Source: Mycobacterium sp. ACS4054 (GTDB lineage Bacteria > Actinomycetota > Actinomycetes > Mycobacteriales > Mycobacteriaceae). Taken from it: 64,000 nt of DNA. Of this stretch, positions 16,783 through 25,390 are shown one piece after another. Made by a program: the position numbers and the translations under genes. Position 1 is the stretch's first letter; the number at the start of each line of letters is the position of its first letter. The stretch is taken from contig NZ_LZHV01000014.1 in the NCBI RefSeq assembly GCF_001667275.1, forward strand, positions 62,001 to 126,000, in the 5' to 3' direction. Under the pieces are notes generated by a model. That model ran no database searches. It was not told where the DNA came from and saw only the letters and a list, made by a program, of their open reading frames with translations.

Positions 16783-19700
16783 TTAGCGGTCCCGCAGCGC
16801 ATCGATGGCGCGGTAGATCCGCTGTTCGCTCACCGGCCGCGGGGTGCCCAGCTGCTGGGCCCACAGGCTTACCCGCAATTCCTCGATCTGCCAGGCGATG
16901 TCGCGGATGTCGTCCGTCGCCGGTGGCGGCGTGGCCGCCAGTTCGTCGTATGCCCGCTGCACCGCGTGCACCCGCTGCATCCGGTCGCGGTCGGCCGCTA
17001 TCGCGTGCGGAAGCCGGTCAAGGCGCTGCCGGATGGCGGTCAGGTACCGGGTGAGGTCGGCCAGGCGGGGGCGCCCGGTGACGGTGACGAACCCCGGCGG
17101 CAAAAGCCGCTCCAGCTGGGCGCGGATGTCGGCGATCGCGTCGGCCTGCGCGGGCGGCGGCTGTCCCGGTAGCAGCAGGTGCACCTGTTGCGCCGCGGCC
17201 AGCACCCGCTCCACGCGGCCCACGATGTCGACGGTCGACGACGCCAACGCCTTGCCGACCCGGTCGCACAACGCGCTGAACTCGTCGCGGGTCCACACCG
17301 GTCCGGTGACCAGCGCGTCGGTCGCGGCGTCGGCGCAGTCTTCGAGCAGTGCGGTCAGGGATCCGTCGGGGTTGGCGCCGAGTGCCAGCCGCGAACGTGG
17401 GCTCAGTTGTCGCTCAATCGATTTGACCGGCGACGCCACGCACAGCCGCACCAGTCGGCGAAGGCCGGGCCCCAACAGGACGTCCCGCTCTTCCGGCGTC
17501 GCAAACACCCGAAGGTCGACCGCGCCGCCCGCGTCGACGAAACCGGGAAAGCCGCGCACCGCGCGTCCGTCGACCGTCCGCTCGACGGTGCGCGGCAGCG
17601 CGTCCAGCTCGTCGGGCCAGACACGCAGGCCCGTCCGTTCCAGTTCGGCGGCGACCGCCTGCGCGACGGCCCGGCGAGCCGGGCCGGCCAGCCGTCGCTG
17701 GAGCGCCGCCAGGTCCTTGCCGCGCGCGACCTCGGTGCCGTCGCCGGATTCGACCGCGAAGGTCACCCGCAGATGCGCCGGCAGCTTATCCAGGTCGAAG
17801 GCGTCGACGGGCACCAATATGCCGCTGCGACGGCGCAATTCGCGCTGCAGCGCCGGCAGCAGCGGCTCGCCCGCCGGATCGATCCCACCCAGCACGGCGC
17901 GGGCGGCGTCGGGGGCGGGAACGAAGTTGCGGCGCAAGTCCTTTGGCAGTGAGCGGATGAGGGCGGTCACCAGCTCCTCGCGCAGCGCCGGCACCTGCCA
18001 GGCGAACTCGTCGCCGCCCAGCCGGGCGAGCACGTCGATCGGCACATGCACCGTGACGCCGTCGTCGGCGGCGCCCGGCTCGAACCGGTAGGTCAGGGGC
18101 AGGGTGACATCGCCGGAATGCCAGGCCGTCGGCCGCTCGGCGTCGGCTGCGTCGCCGGTGCGCAACAGGTCGTCGCGGGTGAAAGTCAGCAGTTGCGGGG
18201 TCTTGTGCCGCTGCTTGCGCCACCACGCGTCGAAGTGCCGCGCGGAGACGACATCTCCGGGGATGCGCGCGTCGTAGAACGCGTACACCTCGTCGTCGCC
18301 CACGAGCAGGTCGCGGCGGCGGGCCCGCTCCTCGAGTTCCTCGAGCTGGGCCCGCAGCCGCGCGTTGTCGCGGAAGAAGTGATGGTGGGTCTGCCAGTCG
18401 CCCTCCACCAGCGCGTGCCGGATGAACAATTCCCGCGCCACCGCCGGCTCGACCCCGGCGTATCCGACGCGGCGGCCCGCCACCAGTGGCAGCCCGTACA
18501 GCGTGACCCGCTCGTAGGCCATCACCTCGCCGCGCTTGGCGTCCCAATGCGGTTCGCTGTGGGTGCGCTGCACCAGGTCGCCCGCGACCCGCTCGACGAC
18601 CTCCGGCTGGATGCGCGCGGCGGTGCGCCCGAACAGGCGGCTGGTTTCGACCAGCTCGGCCACGACCACCCAGCGCGGCGGCCGCTTGGTCAGCACCGAG
18701 CCCGGCGCCAGCACGAAGCGGGAGTTGCGGGCGCCCAGATACTCGCGGCCGTCCTCGCGGCGCATGCCCACATGCGACAGCAACCCGGCCAGCAGTGCCG
18801 CATGCACGCGGGCCGGATCGGCCGGTTCGTCGGACTCGACCACACCCAGGTCGCGCGCGATGCCGCGCAGCTGCCCGACCAGGTCCTGCCACTCGCGGAT
18901 GCGCAGATAGTGCAGGAACTCCTCCCGGCACATCCGCCGAAAGCCGTTGCCCGACAGCCTGTTGCGTTGCTCCCGCAGGTAGCGCCAGAGGTTGAGATAC
19001 GACAGGAAATCGGAGTTCTCGTCGGCGAATCGGGCATGCTTCTGGCGAGCGGCCTCTTCGCGGTCGGCCGGCCGTTCCCGCGGGTCGTGGATGGTCAGCG
19101 CCGCGGCCAGCACCAGAACCTCCCGCACGCAGCCCTCGGTTTCGGCTGCCAGGATCATCCGGCCCAGCCGGGGGTCGACCGGCAGCCGCGCCAGGCGGCG
19201 GCCGAGCTCGGTGATCGCCCCGTGGGCATCGAACGCCCCCAGCTCCTGCAGCAACTGCACCCCGTCGCGGATGCTGCGCCGGTCCGGCGGGTCGAGGAAT
19301 GGGAAGTTCTCCACCTCGCCCAGCCGCAGCGCCGCCATCTGCAACAGCACGGCGGCGAGGTTGGTCCGCAGGATCTCGGGCTCGGTGTAGCGCGCGCGGG
19401 CCGCGAAATCCTGCTCGGAGTACAGGCGAATGCACACACCGGCGGCGACCCGGCCGCAGCGGCCCGCGCGTTGCGCGGCGGACGCCTGCGAGATCGGTTC
19501 GATCGGCAACCGCTGCACCTTCAACCGGCGACTGTAGCGCGAGATGCGGGCATTGCCGGGGTCGACGACGTAGCGAATGCCGGGCACCGTCAGCGACGTC
19601 TCGGCGACGTTGGTCGCCAGCACCACCCGGCGCCCGGTGTGCGGCGCGAATACCTTCTGCTGTTCGGCGGTCGGTAGCCGGGCGTACAGCGGAAGCACCT

Positions 19701-20670
19701 CGGTGTGCTTCAGGCCCGCCAAAGCCTCTGCGGTGTCACGGATTTCGCGTTCCCCCGAGAGAAACACCAGCACGTCCCCGGGCGGCTCGGCCTCGAGTTC
19801 TGCGATCGCGTCGACGATCGCCTCGACCTCGTCGCGGGTTTCGGTGCGGACGATCTCGTGGTCGGGGTCGTCGGGGTCCTCCTCGGCACCGCTCGCGACG
19901 GGAAGTTCCAACGGCCGGTAGCGGATCTGCACCGGGTACGTCCGCCCGGACACCTCGATGATCGGCGCGCCGCCGAAGTGGTCCGAGAACCGTTGCGGCT
20001 CGATGGTTGCCGAGGTGATGATCACCTTCAGCTCGGGGCGGCGCGGCAGCAGTTCGCGCAGGTAGCCCAGCAAGAAGTCGATGTTCAGGCTGCGTTCGTG
20101 GGCCTCGTCGAGGATCAGCGTGTCGTAGCGCAGCAGGCGGCGGTCGCGCTGAATCTCGGCGAGCAGGATGCCGTCGGTCATCAGCTTGATCAGCGTGCGG
20201 TCGCTGACCTGATCGGTGAACCGGACGGTGTAGCCGACGGTTTCGCCGAGGGGGCCACCCAATTCGTCGGCGATGCGCTGCGCGACCGTGCGGGCGGCCA
20301 GCCGCCGGGGCTGGGTGTGCCCGATGGTTCCGCGGACGCCGCGGCCGGCGTCGAGACAGATCTTGGGCAGTTGGGTGGTTTTCCCCGAACCGGTTTCGCC
20401 GGCGACGACGACGACCTGGTTGGCCCGCACGGCGTCGGCGATCTCCCGGCGCCGCTCGCTCACCGGCAGGTCGGGGTAGGCGATGGCCGGCACGGCGGCC
20501 CGCCGCGTGGCGACGAGCACTTCGGCCCTCGCGATCTGCTCCGCGAGCTGGCGCAGTTGGTCGGGTTGCGCGCCGCGGAGGTTTTTCAGGCGCCTCCCGA
20601 GGCGGGACGCGTCGCGGATGGTCAGACCGTCAAGGCGGCTGCGCAGATCCGCGACGGACAGTTCGGGCAC
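16783..20670 (-). CDS. hrpA: ATP-dependent RNA helicase HrpA
   Basis: Protein of 1295 residues, the normal size for HrpA and far longer than HrpB. In order: a short helical N-terminus, Walker A GETGSGKTT (91-99), PRRLAART (motif Ia), DEAH box (188-191), SATIEP (motif III), TNVAETSLTVPGIRYVVD, QRAGRCGR (motif VI), then the HA2/OB-fold and the long DUF3418 C-terminal region. HrpA-type helicases unwind RNA structures and have been linked to mRNA processing and ribosome rescue. The GTG at 20670 is the only start that keeps the conserved N-terminus; it lies 53 bp from the divergent crotonase gene. Confidence 0.95.
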   Translation of the reverse strand: MPELSVADLRSRLDGLTIRDASRLGRRLKNLRGAQPDQLRQLAEQIARAEVLVATRRAAVPAIAYPDLPVSERRREIADAVRANQVVVVAGETGSGKTTQLPKICLDAGRGVRGTIGHTQPRRLAARTVAQRIADELGGPLGETVGYTVRFTDQVSDRTLIKLMTDGILLAEIQRDRRLLRYDTLILDEAHERSLNIDFLLGYLRELLPRRPELKVIITSATIEPQRFSDHFGGAPIIEVSGRTYPVQIRYRPLELPVASGAEEDPDDPDHEIVRTETRDEVEAIVDAIAELEAEPPGDVLVFLSGEREIRDTAEALAGLKHTEVLPLYARLPTAEQQKVFAPHTGRRVVLATNVAETSLTVPGIRYVVDPGNARISRYSRRLKVQRLPIEPISQASAAQRAGRCGRVAAGVCIRLYSEQDFAARARYTEPEILRTNLAAVLLQMAALRLGEVENFPFLDPPDRRSIRDGVQLLQELGAFDAHGAITELGRRLARLPVDPRLGRMILAAETEGCVREVLVLAAALTIHDPRERPADREEAARQKHARFADENSDFLSYLNLWRYLREQRNRLSGNGFRRMCREEFLHYLRIREWQDLVGQLRGIARDLGVVESDEPADPARVHAALLAGLLSHVGMRREDGREYLGARNSRFVLAPGSVLTKRPPRWVVVAELVETSRLFGRTAARIQPEVVERVAGDLVQRTHSEPHWDAKRGEVMAYERVTLYGLPLVAGRRVGYAGVEPAVARELFIRHALVEGDWQTHHHFFRDNARLRAQLEELEERARRRDLLVGDDEVYAFYDARIPGDVVSARHFDAWWRKQRHKTPQLLTFTRDDLLRTGDAADAERPTAWHSGDVTLPLTYRFEPGAADDGVTVHVPIDVLARLGGDEFAWQVPALREELVTALIRSLPKDLRRNFVPAPDAARAVLGGIDPAGEPLLPALQRELRRRSGILVPVDAFDLDKLPAHLRVTFAVESGDGTEVARGKDLAALQRRLAGPARRAVAQAVAAELERTGLRVWPDELDALPRTVERTVDGRAVRGFPGFVDAGGAVDLRVFATPEERDVLLGPGLRRLVRLCVASPVKSIERQLSPRSRLALGANPDGSLTALLEDCADAATDALVTGPVWTRDEFSALCDRVGKALASSTVDIVGRVERVLAAAQQVHLLLPGQPPPAQADAIADIRAQLERLLPPGFVTVTGRPRLADLTRYLTAIRQRLDRLPHAIAADRDRMQRVHAVQRAYDELAATPPPATDDIRDIAWQIEELRVSLWAQQLGTPRPVSEQRIYRAIDALRDR

Positions 20671-20723
20671 TTTGGCCAGGATAGGCGTGCCATCGCCGGC
20701 GTCGGCCGCCCTAGGGTGAACCC

Positions 20724-21497
20724 ATGAGCCTCGTCACCTATGAGCTGGACGACCACGTCGCCACCATCACCCTCAACCGCCCCGAGGCTCGCAACGCCAT
20801 CAACGGCGCCCTGCGCCAGGATCTGAACGCGGCCTGGGATCGTTTCCGCGACGACCTGGACGCGTGGGTCGGGATCCTGACGGCCAACGGCGGCGTCTTC
20901 TGCGCCGGCGGTGACCTCAAGGACGGCGAGGGCTCGGTCGGCACCTTTGGCGGCACGTTCTGGGAGAAGCCGACGATCAACTCCTTCGAATCCGGGATGG
21001 AGCTGTTCAAGCCGACCATCGCCGCCGTGCACGGGCCCTGCATCGGCTACGGGGTGACCGGGGTGCTGTTCTGCGATTTCGTCATCGCCAGCACCGAGGC
21101 CACGTTCTGCTTTCCCGAGGTCGCGATCGGGGTGCCGACCATCGTCGGGGCCATCCGGCTTCCGCAGCGGGTGGGCTGGGCGAACGCCATGGAGCTGCTC
21201 CTGACCGGCAAGCCGATGAGCGCGGAGCGGGCCAAGGAGGTCGGTCTGGTGTGGAGGCTGGTCGAACCCGATCAGCTGCAGGCCGAGGCCAAGGCGTGGG
21301 CCCGCACGCTCACCGAGGCGGCGCCCTTGGCCCAACGGGCCACCAAGGAGGTGGCGTGGCGAACCGCGGACATGGGCTGGATCGAGTCGGTCCGCTTCGG
21401 CGAGACCATGCGCAAGGTGGCCGGCGCGACCGAGGACGTCGGCGAGGGGCTTCGGGCCTGGGCCGAAAAGCGCAAGCCGCAGTGGCGCGGCCGCTAG
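20724..21497 (+). CDS. Enoyl-CoA hydratase/isomerase family protein (crotonase)
   Basis: Protein of 257 residues. It shows crotonase landmarks: LNRPEARNAINGAL, the first oxyanion-hole loop GGVFCAGGDLKD, the second HGPCIGYGVTG, and FCFPEVAIGVPT with the catalytic-position Glu. Family members hydrate or isomerise enoyl-CoA in lipid or sterol breakdown; the exact reaction is not evident. TAGGGT sits 6 nt before the ATG with no Shine-Dalgarno sequence, suggesting a leaderless mRNA. The DUF3253 gene begins 7 bp downstream and is probably cotranscribed. Confidence 0.9.
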   Translation: MSLVTYELDDHVATITLNRPEARNAINGALRQDLNAAWDRFRDDLDAWVGILTANGGVFCAGGDLKDGEGSVGTFGGTFWEKPTINSFESGMELFKPTIAAVHGPCIGYGVTGVLFCDFVIASTEATFCFPEVAIGVPTIVGAIRLPQRVGWANAMELLLTGKPMSAERAKEVGLVWRLVEPDQLQAEAKAWARTLTEAAPLAQRATKEVAWRTADMGWIESVRFGETMRKVAGATEDVGEGLRAWAEKRKPQWRGR

Positions 21498-21504
21498 CCG
21501 CGCG

Positions 21505-21864
21505 GTGGCCTTGACCGGTCGGGCGGGTGAGCGATTGCGGGCCGAGCTGGCGCGGGTCCTTGACGGCGGCGGGCGCGGGGCCGACCACGCCGCGCGCGCT
21601 CTCGGTGACGGGCCGGTCGGGCAGCGGCTGGAAGCGGCGATCCGCGCGCTGGCCGAGCATCGCGGCCGGCGCAGCAGCATCTGCCCGTCAGACGCCGCCC
21701 GGGCCGTGGGCGGCGACAACTGGCGCGCGTTGATGGCCGACGCCCGGCAGGTCGCCCGGGACCTGGCCAAAGCGGGCGACGTCCAGATCACGCAGCGCGG
21801 CGCCGTCGTCGACCCCGACGCTGAGTGGACCGGGCCCATCCGCATCCGAACCACCTCGGATTGA
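21505..21864 (+). CDS. DUF3253 domain protein
   Basis: Protein of 119 residues. Its core RLEAAIRALAEHRGRRSSICPSDAARAVGG, NWRALMADARQVARDLAKAG and QITQRG matches the DUF3253 pattern, a small helix-turn-helix-like fold of unknown function. GTG 21505 lies 7 bases after the crotonase stop. Downstream, before the cutinase gene, is a short inverted repeat (CCGTGC, two bases, GCACGG at 21887-21900). Confidence 0.75.
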   Translation: MALTGRAGERLRAELARVLDGGGRGADHAARALGDGPVGQRLEAAIRALAEHRGRRSSICPSDAARAVGGDNWRALMADARQVARDLAKAGDVQITQRGAVVDPDAEWTGPIRIRTTSD

Positions 21865-21950
21865 CCTGTGCGGCAAGGTCACTCGGCCGTGCCCGCACGG
21901 GTACCTGCCCGCCGGGACCGGCGTGAACGTTGATGTGACAGGATTTCGGC

Positions 21951-22628
21951 ATGAGTTCACGCAGACTTGGGCGCATTGTGGGTGTTTCGTTGGCGACGAC
22001 ATGGGCGGCGTTGAGCAGCCCGCTCTGGGGGCCGTCGGCCCTGCCCACCGCCGGCGCCGATGCGTGCGCCGACGTGTCGGTGGTCTTCGCCCGCGGCACC
22101 CACCAGGAGCCCGGTCTGGGCAACATCGGCCAGGCCTTCGTGGACTCGCTCACCTCGCAACTCGGCGGGAAGTCCGTCGACGTCTACGCGGTCAACTACC
22201 CGGCCAACGACGACTACCACAACAGCGCGAACGCCGGGTCGAACGACGCGAGCACTCACATCCAAGACACCGTCGCCAGCTGCCCGAACTCCAGGATCGT
22301 GCTCGGCGGATACTCGCAGGGCTCGACGGTGATCGACCTGGCGACCAACGCGATGTCGCCGACGGTCGCCGATCACGTCGCCGCCGTCGCCCTCTTCGGC
22401 GAACCCAGCAGCGGATTTTCGACCATGCTGTGGGGCGGTCAACCGCTACCGACCATCAGCCCGGCCTATGCGTCCAAGGCCATCAGCCTATGCGCGCCCG
22501 ATGATCCGATCTGCTCCCCGGGCGGCAACATCATGGCGCACGTCTCCTACATCGACGCGGGAATGACCGCGCAGGCGGCGACGTTCGCGGCCAACAAGGT
22601 CAACCAGGCCGCGGCGCCGCGCGCCTGA
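21951..22628 (+). CDS. Cutinase-like serine esterase (Culp), exported
   Basis: Protein of 225 residues. A signal peptide (1-36) precedes mature ADACADVSVVFARGTHQ. The nucleophile elbow is GGYSQG (Ser122), and the acid/base residues lie in DDPICSPGG (Asp about 185) and MAHVSYIDAG (His197). Cys39-Cys111 and Cys181-Cys188 are placed for the two disulphides of the fold. Relatives include M. tuberculosis Cfp21 (Rv1984c), an extracellular lipid esterase. The stop codon sits in a 12-bp palindrome shared with the convergent gene's stop. Confidence 0.93.
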   Translation: MSSRRLGRIVGVSLATTWAALSSPLWGPSALPTAGADACADVSVVFARGTHQEPGLGNIGQAFVDSLTSQLGGKSVDVYAVNYPANDDYHNSANAGSNDASTHIQDTVASCPNSRIVLGGYSQGSTVIDLATNAMSPTVADHVAAVALFGEPSSGFSTMLWGGQPLPTISPAYASKAISLCAPDDPICSPGGNIMAHVSYIDAGMTAQAATFAANKVNQAAAPRA

Positions 22629-22632
22629 CGCG

Positions 22633-23295
22633 TCAGTCGTCCTGCCGCTGTTGCTTCTCGGCGGCCGCCAGTTGGGCCACCCGGTCCGCTTCGGAGCGCC
22701 TCTCGGCGGCGTCGCCCAGCTTGTCCTCGGCCTCGTCGATCTTCGCGGCCGCGGCCTTGGCGGCGGCCTTCTCGGCCACCTTGGTCCGGGTCTCCACCTG
22801 GCGCTTGGCTGATTCGACCGTCTGCTTTTGCCGGTCAGCCGCCTCGTCGGCGCGCTTTTTCGCCGCGGCGCTCTGCTGGTTGGCCGCCTGCGCCGCTTCG
22901 CGCTTGCGTTGCTCGGCGGTGGTGCGCGCCTCTTTGATCTCCTGTTGCGTCGCCGCCTGAGCCTCCTGGCGGTCCTCGATCGCCTGGTCGCGGGCGCCCC
23001 TCAGCTTCGCGTCCGCCTGCTCGCGGCGGGCCGCGGCCTTCGCGTCCAGCTGGGCGGCGCGGCCCAGCGCGTCGCTGCGCTGGACGAGCGCGGTCCCCCG
23101 CTCGACGAGCTGCGGGTCGCCGAGGGCATTGCCGACGGTGGTGTCCAGCAGGCCGAGCGAGCGCTCGAAGAGCAGGCGCGCGGACGCCTCGCTGGGGATC
23201 CGGGTGACCACGCGGTCCTCGATGACCTGCAACGGGAAACGGGCCAGTTGGTAGTGAAACCGCAGAACTGCCAACGGGACTTCGGATATCTTCAT
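22633..23295 (-). CDS. Long alpha-helical coiled-coil protein
   Basis: Protein of 220 residues. The first ~75 residues look folded (VPLAVLRFHYQLARFPLQVIEDRVV). The rest is a continuous Ala/Lys/Glu/Gln-rich helix (e.g. AAQAANQQSAAAKKRADEAADRQKQ) with no membrane segment. Similar mycobacterial proteins are sometimes mislabelled IF2-family initiation factor because of this composition; I see no GTPase motif. ATG 23295 has AGGAG six bases upstream. It follows the CsbD-like gene by 26 bp on the same strand, so the two are probably one operon. Confidence 0.75.
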   Translation of the reverse strand: MKISEVPLAVLRFHYQLARFPLQVIEDRVVTRIPSEASARLLFERSLGLLDTTVGNALGDPQLVERGTALVQRSDALGRAAQLDAKAAARREQADAKLRGARDQAIEDRQEAQAATQQEIKEARTTAEQRKREAAQAANQQSAAAKKRADEAADRQKQTVESAKRQVETRTKVAEKAAAKAAAAKIDEAEDKLGDAAERRSEADRVAQLAAAEKQQRQDD

Positions 23296-23321
23296 CAACT
23301 TCTCCTGTCTGTGGGCCGCCG

Positions 23322-23879
23322 TCAGGGCAGGTCGGCGTCGTTCGTCACGTTCTGGGCCTGGCGTCGAAGACGGTCGGCCTCCGACTCCTCGTTCCGGGCG
23401 ACCTGCACGGAACTCTGGTGCTCGGCGGCGGCGTCGACGATGTCCTCGGACGCGTCGCGGATTTCGGCCCGCTCCTCGGCCTTCGCCCGCTGCATCTCGT
23501 GCTGTGCGTCCAGCTCGGCCCGGGTCTTCTCGGCGGTCGCGCGCTGCCGCGCGGCCTGCTCGGCGGCGCGCTTGGAAGCCGCCTCTTGGGCTTCGATCGA
23601 TTCCTCGGCCATGACGGCTTGCGCGTTGGCGGCCACCCGCGCTCGGGCGCCTTCCGCCTTCGCCCGGGTCGCATCGTCCTGTGCCTGTTCGGCCTGGGCT
23701 TCGGCGACGGCCTCCATGGCGTTCGCTTCCTTGCGCTCGTGGGCCTGGGTCTGTTCGAGTTGTCCCTCGGCGGTCAGTGATTCGTTGCCGGTCACGGCCC
23801 CGAAGACCTCTTTGGCTTTGCCCTTGACCGAATCGATCAGTCCCCGTCGCGCTTCGTCGGCTTTGTTCTGCTCGCTCAT
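23322..23879 (-). CDS. CsbD-like stress protein with long helical tail
   Basis: Protein of 185 residues. The N-terminus RGLIDSVKGKAKEVFGAVTGNESLTAEGQLEQ (residues ~12-43) is a CsbD-type segment, found in general-stress proteins. The remaining ~140 residues form an uninterrupted Ala/Glu/Gln-rich coiled coil, like the protein encoded next to it. ATG 23879 is preceded by AAGGAG at 7 nt. CsbD proteins belong to sigma-B/sigma-F stress regulons in other bacteria; function is unknown. The pairing of two coiled-coil proteins suggests they act together. Confidence 0.8.
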   Translation of the reverse strand: MSEQNKADEARRGLIDSVKGKAKEVFGAVTGNESLTAEGQLEQTQAHERKEANAMEAVAEAQAEQAQDDATRAKAEGARARVAANAQAVMAEESIEAQEAASKRAAEQAARQRATAEKTRAELDAQHEMQRAKAEERAEIRDASEDIVDAAAEHQSSVQVARNEESEADRLRRQAQNVTNDADLP

Positions 23880-24112
23880 CGAAAGTCTCCTTGCGGCGCT
23901 AGCCAAGAATTGCGTTCGTTCGTTGGTGTCACGGTTAGTGGTTCCACCGGTGCGGCCGATCAAACACGCCTGTGATCTGCGTCACCCACTTCTGGTGCGC
24001 CGCGATGAGGCCGTCGGATGGTGAATCTATAAGGGCCGCAAGGGAAGTCACCGATCACAACCGAGACGGCATCACCGCCGACGGCGTGTGGGGTGTGCGG
24101 AGCCCGATCGGC

Positions 24113-24126
24113 TACCGTCGACGGTA
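24113..24126. promoter_or_regulatory. 14-bp perfect palindrome over a leaderless-type promoter
   Basis: TACCGTCGACGGTA is a perfect palindrome whose left half, TACCGT, is a TANNNT -10 element exactly 7 nt before the ATG at 24126. The palindrome therefore covers -10 and the predicted transcription start. A repressor site is plausible; self-complementarity by chance cannot be excluded. Confidence 0.5.
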
Positions 24127-24380
24127 TGTCCAAAGTCTCCGGTAACGAACCGATCGACGACGTCGCCCCGGGCGACATCATCTCCGTGAACCGCGGCTCT
24201 GGTGAACGGCCCTACAAGGTGGTGTTCAAAGACGCCACCGACGGCGGCTACCGCATCACATTCGAAGGTGACGGCGGGGAGACCTTCCAGCTCGACCTGG
24301 CGGCGGGCACCACGGTGACGAGGGCGCTCGAGTCGAAGTGGGAATCTGCGCAAAGCCCCACCCCGCAGGCCGAAGCGTAG
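24126..24380 (+). CDS. Small hypothetical protein
   Basis: An 84-residue acidic protein, predicted to be mainly beta (IISVNRGSGERPYKVVFKDATD, YRITFEGDGGETFQLDLAAG), with a short Ser/Pro/Gln tail. It has no signal peptide and no recognised family. The pattern of short strands could be a small barrel (SH3/OB-like), which is only a guess. The ATG lies 7 nt after TACCGT inside a perfect palindrome and has no Shine-Dalgarno sequence, so a leaderless mRNA is likely. Confidence 0.7.
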   Translation: MSKVSGNEPIDDVAPGDIISVNRGSGERPYKVVFKDATDGGYRITFEGDGGETFQLDLAAGTTVTRALESKWESAQSPTPQAEA

Positions 24381-24446
24381 GCGCCCGTCCCCGCACCGCC
24401 CTGCCGATTGGCGAGCCGATCGCCGGTGCACGATTTGCGGCGGTCC

Positions 24447-24471
24447 GTTTGGGCGCGTGCTGGGCGGGAAT
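24447..24471 (+). promoter_or_regulatory. Sigma-F-like promoter
   Basis: GTTT (24447-24450), a 15-bp spacer, then GGGAAT (24466-24471). This matches the general sigma-B/sigma-F pattern GTTT-N14-17-GGG(A/T)A(A/T). It lies about 75 bp upstream of the DUF6480 gene on the same strand. Prediction by eye only. Confidence 0.45.
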
Positions 24472-24548
24472 GCAGCCGCAACGGACCGAGTGGCGGTGCG
24501 GCTCGGTAGGAAAGCGCCGCTGCCGCCCGGAAGCCCACGAAAGGACCG

Positions 24549-24803
24549 GTGCCGACGATGACCGCGCAACCCCCCAATCCGGACCCGCTAAGAACGCCCG
24601 GGCTCGAGCCGGGTGGTGGCATGCCGCCGGGGACCACTCCCCCCGCGGCGGCGCAGACCTCGGGCGTGGCAGCGCATCAACCACCCGCGACCCGGCGATT
24701 CACCCCCAGCTCAATGCTTACGGTGATCGCCGTGTGCGTCTTCGCCGTGGTGTTCCTCGCGGTGGCGGTGCTGCTCGTCATGAAAATGGTTGGGGCGCAC
24801 TAA
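24549..24803 (+). CDS. DUF6480-like small membrane protein
   Basis: An 84-residue protein. The Pro-rich N-terminus NPDPLRTPGLEPGGGMPPGTTPPA is the hallmark of a small actinobacterial family (DUF6480), followed by one C-terminal membrane helix (MLTVIAVCVFAVVFLAVAVLLVMK). Function unknown. GTG 24549 or ATG 24558 may be the start; AAAGGA lies just before the GTG. A sigma-F-like promoter is predicted upstream, and the next gene begins 1 base after the stop, so the two form an operon. Confidence 0.78.
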   Translation: MPTMTAQPPNPDPLRTPGLEPGGGMPPGTTPPAAAQTSGVAAHQPPATRRFTPSSMLTVIAVCVFAVVFLAVAVLLVMKMVGAH

Positions 24804-24804
24804 C

Positions 24805-25071
24805 ATGGCCGGATTCTCTTCGACCGTGAACGCCGACGATGTCCGGCGGTTATTGGACTCCCCGGACGAGCAGGCCGCGCTGGTCGCGATCGAGGGCCGC
24901 ATCGACGTCGCTTCGCCGGCGCAGTTGGAAAGTCCGGATTACCGGGGCGCGCTGCAGATCGCCACGCGGCAGGAGGTGCTGGAGCGCACCGGCGGTGCGC
25001 AGCTCTCGGAACCCGAGCTGGCCGAGCAGGCCGAGGAACTCGACACGGCATTCCGCAATCTGGGGGCCTGA
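24805..25071 (+). CDS. Small acidic hypothetical protein
   Basis: An 88-residue protein starting one base after the DUF6480 stop codon. It is acidic, helical and soluble (VNADDVRRLLDSPDEQAALVAIEGR, ELAEQAEELDTAFRNLGA). No family recognised. Tight packing behind the membrane protein indicates cotranscription and perhaps translational coupling. Both would fall under the sigma-F-like promoter at 24447. Confidence 0.7.
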   Translation: MAGFSSTVNADDVRRLLDSPDEQAALVAIEGRIDVASPAQLESPDYRGALQIATRQEVLERTGGAQLSEPELAEQAEELDTAFRNLGA

Positions 25072-25174
25072 CCTACCGCCCCGGATGCGCGAATCCTCGC
25101 GAACCCTGTAGCGGACGACCGCGGCGAAGTAATCTGCCCGCTAAGGGCCTACTCGCCGGGCGGAAGGTCGGAAC

Positions 25175-25390
25175 ATGCGGCTGGTCGTGGATCTCAACAA
25201 GTGCCAGGGCTATGCGCAATGTGTCCCGCTGGCGCCCGACGTGCTGCAACTCGTCGGCGAAGAAGCGTTGGCCTACGATCCCAATCCCGACGACTCCCAG
25301 CGACAGCGCGTGTTGCGTGCCGCGGCTTCCTGCCCCGTCCAAGCGATCATCCTCGAAGTGGACCCACCGGCCGACCGGCAGGCCCCATGA
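25175..25390 (+). CDS. [3Fe-4S] ferredoxin of a P450 system
   Basis: A 71-residue ferredoxin. Three cluster cysteines are visible: Cys10 and Cys16 in KCQGYAQC and Cys53 in SCPVQA. The fourth site is Tyr13 (CxxY instead of CxxC), which is the 3Fe-4S pattern of P450-partner ferredoxins. It would pass electrons from the reductase to the P450 encoded directly downstream. GGAAGG lies 7 nt before the ATG. Its last codons overlap the reductase start (ATGA). Confidence 0.92.
   Translation: MRLVVDLNKCQGYAQCVPLAPDVLQLVGEEALAYDPNPDDSQRQRVLRAAASCPVQAIILEVDPPADRQAP

Noticed and set aside
22625-22636. Perfect 12-bp palindrome CTGACGCGTCAG
   Set aside because: It is formed by the two convergent TGA stops and a short symmetric gap. 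It is too short and lacks a loop for a terminator, so chance is likely.
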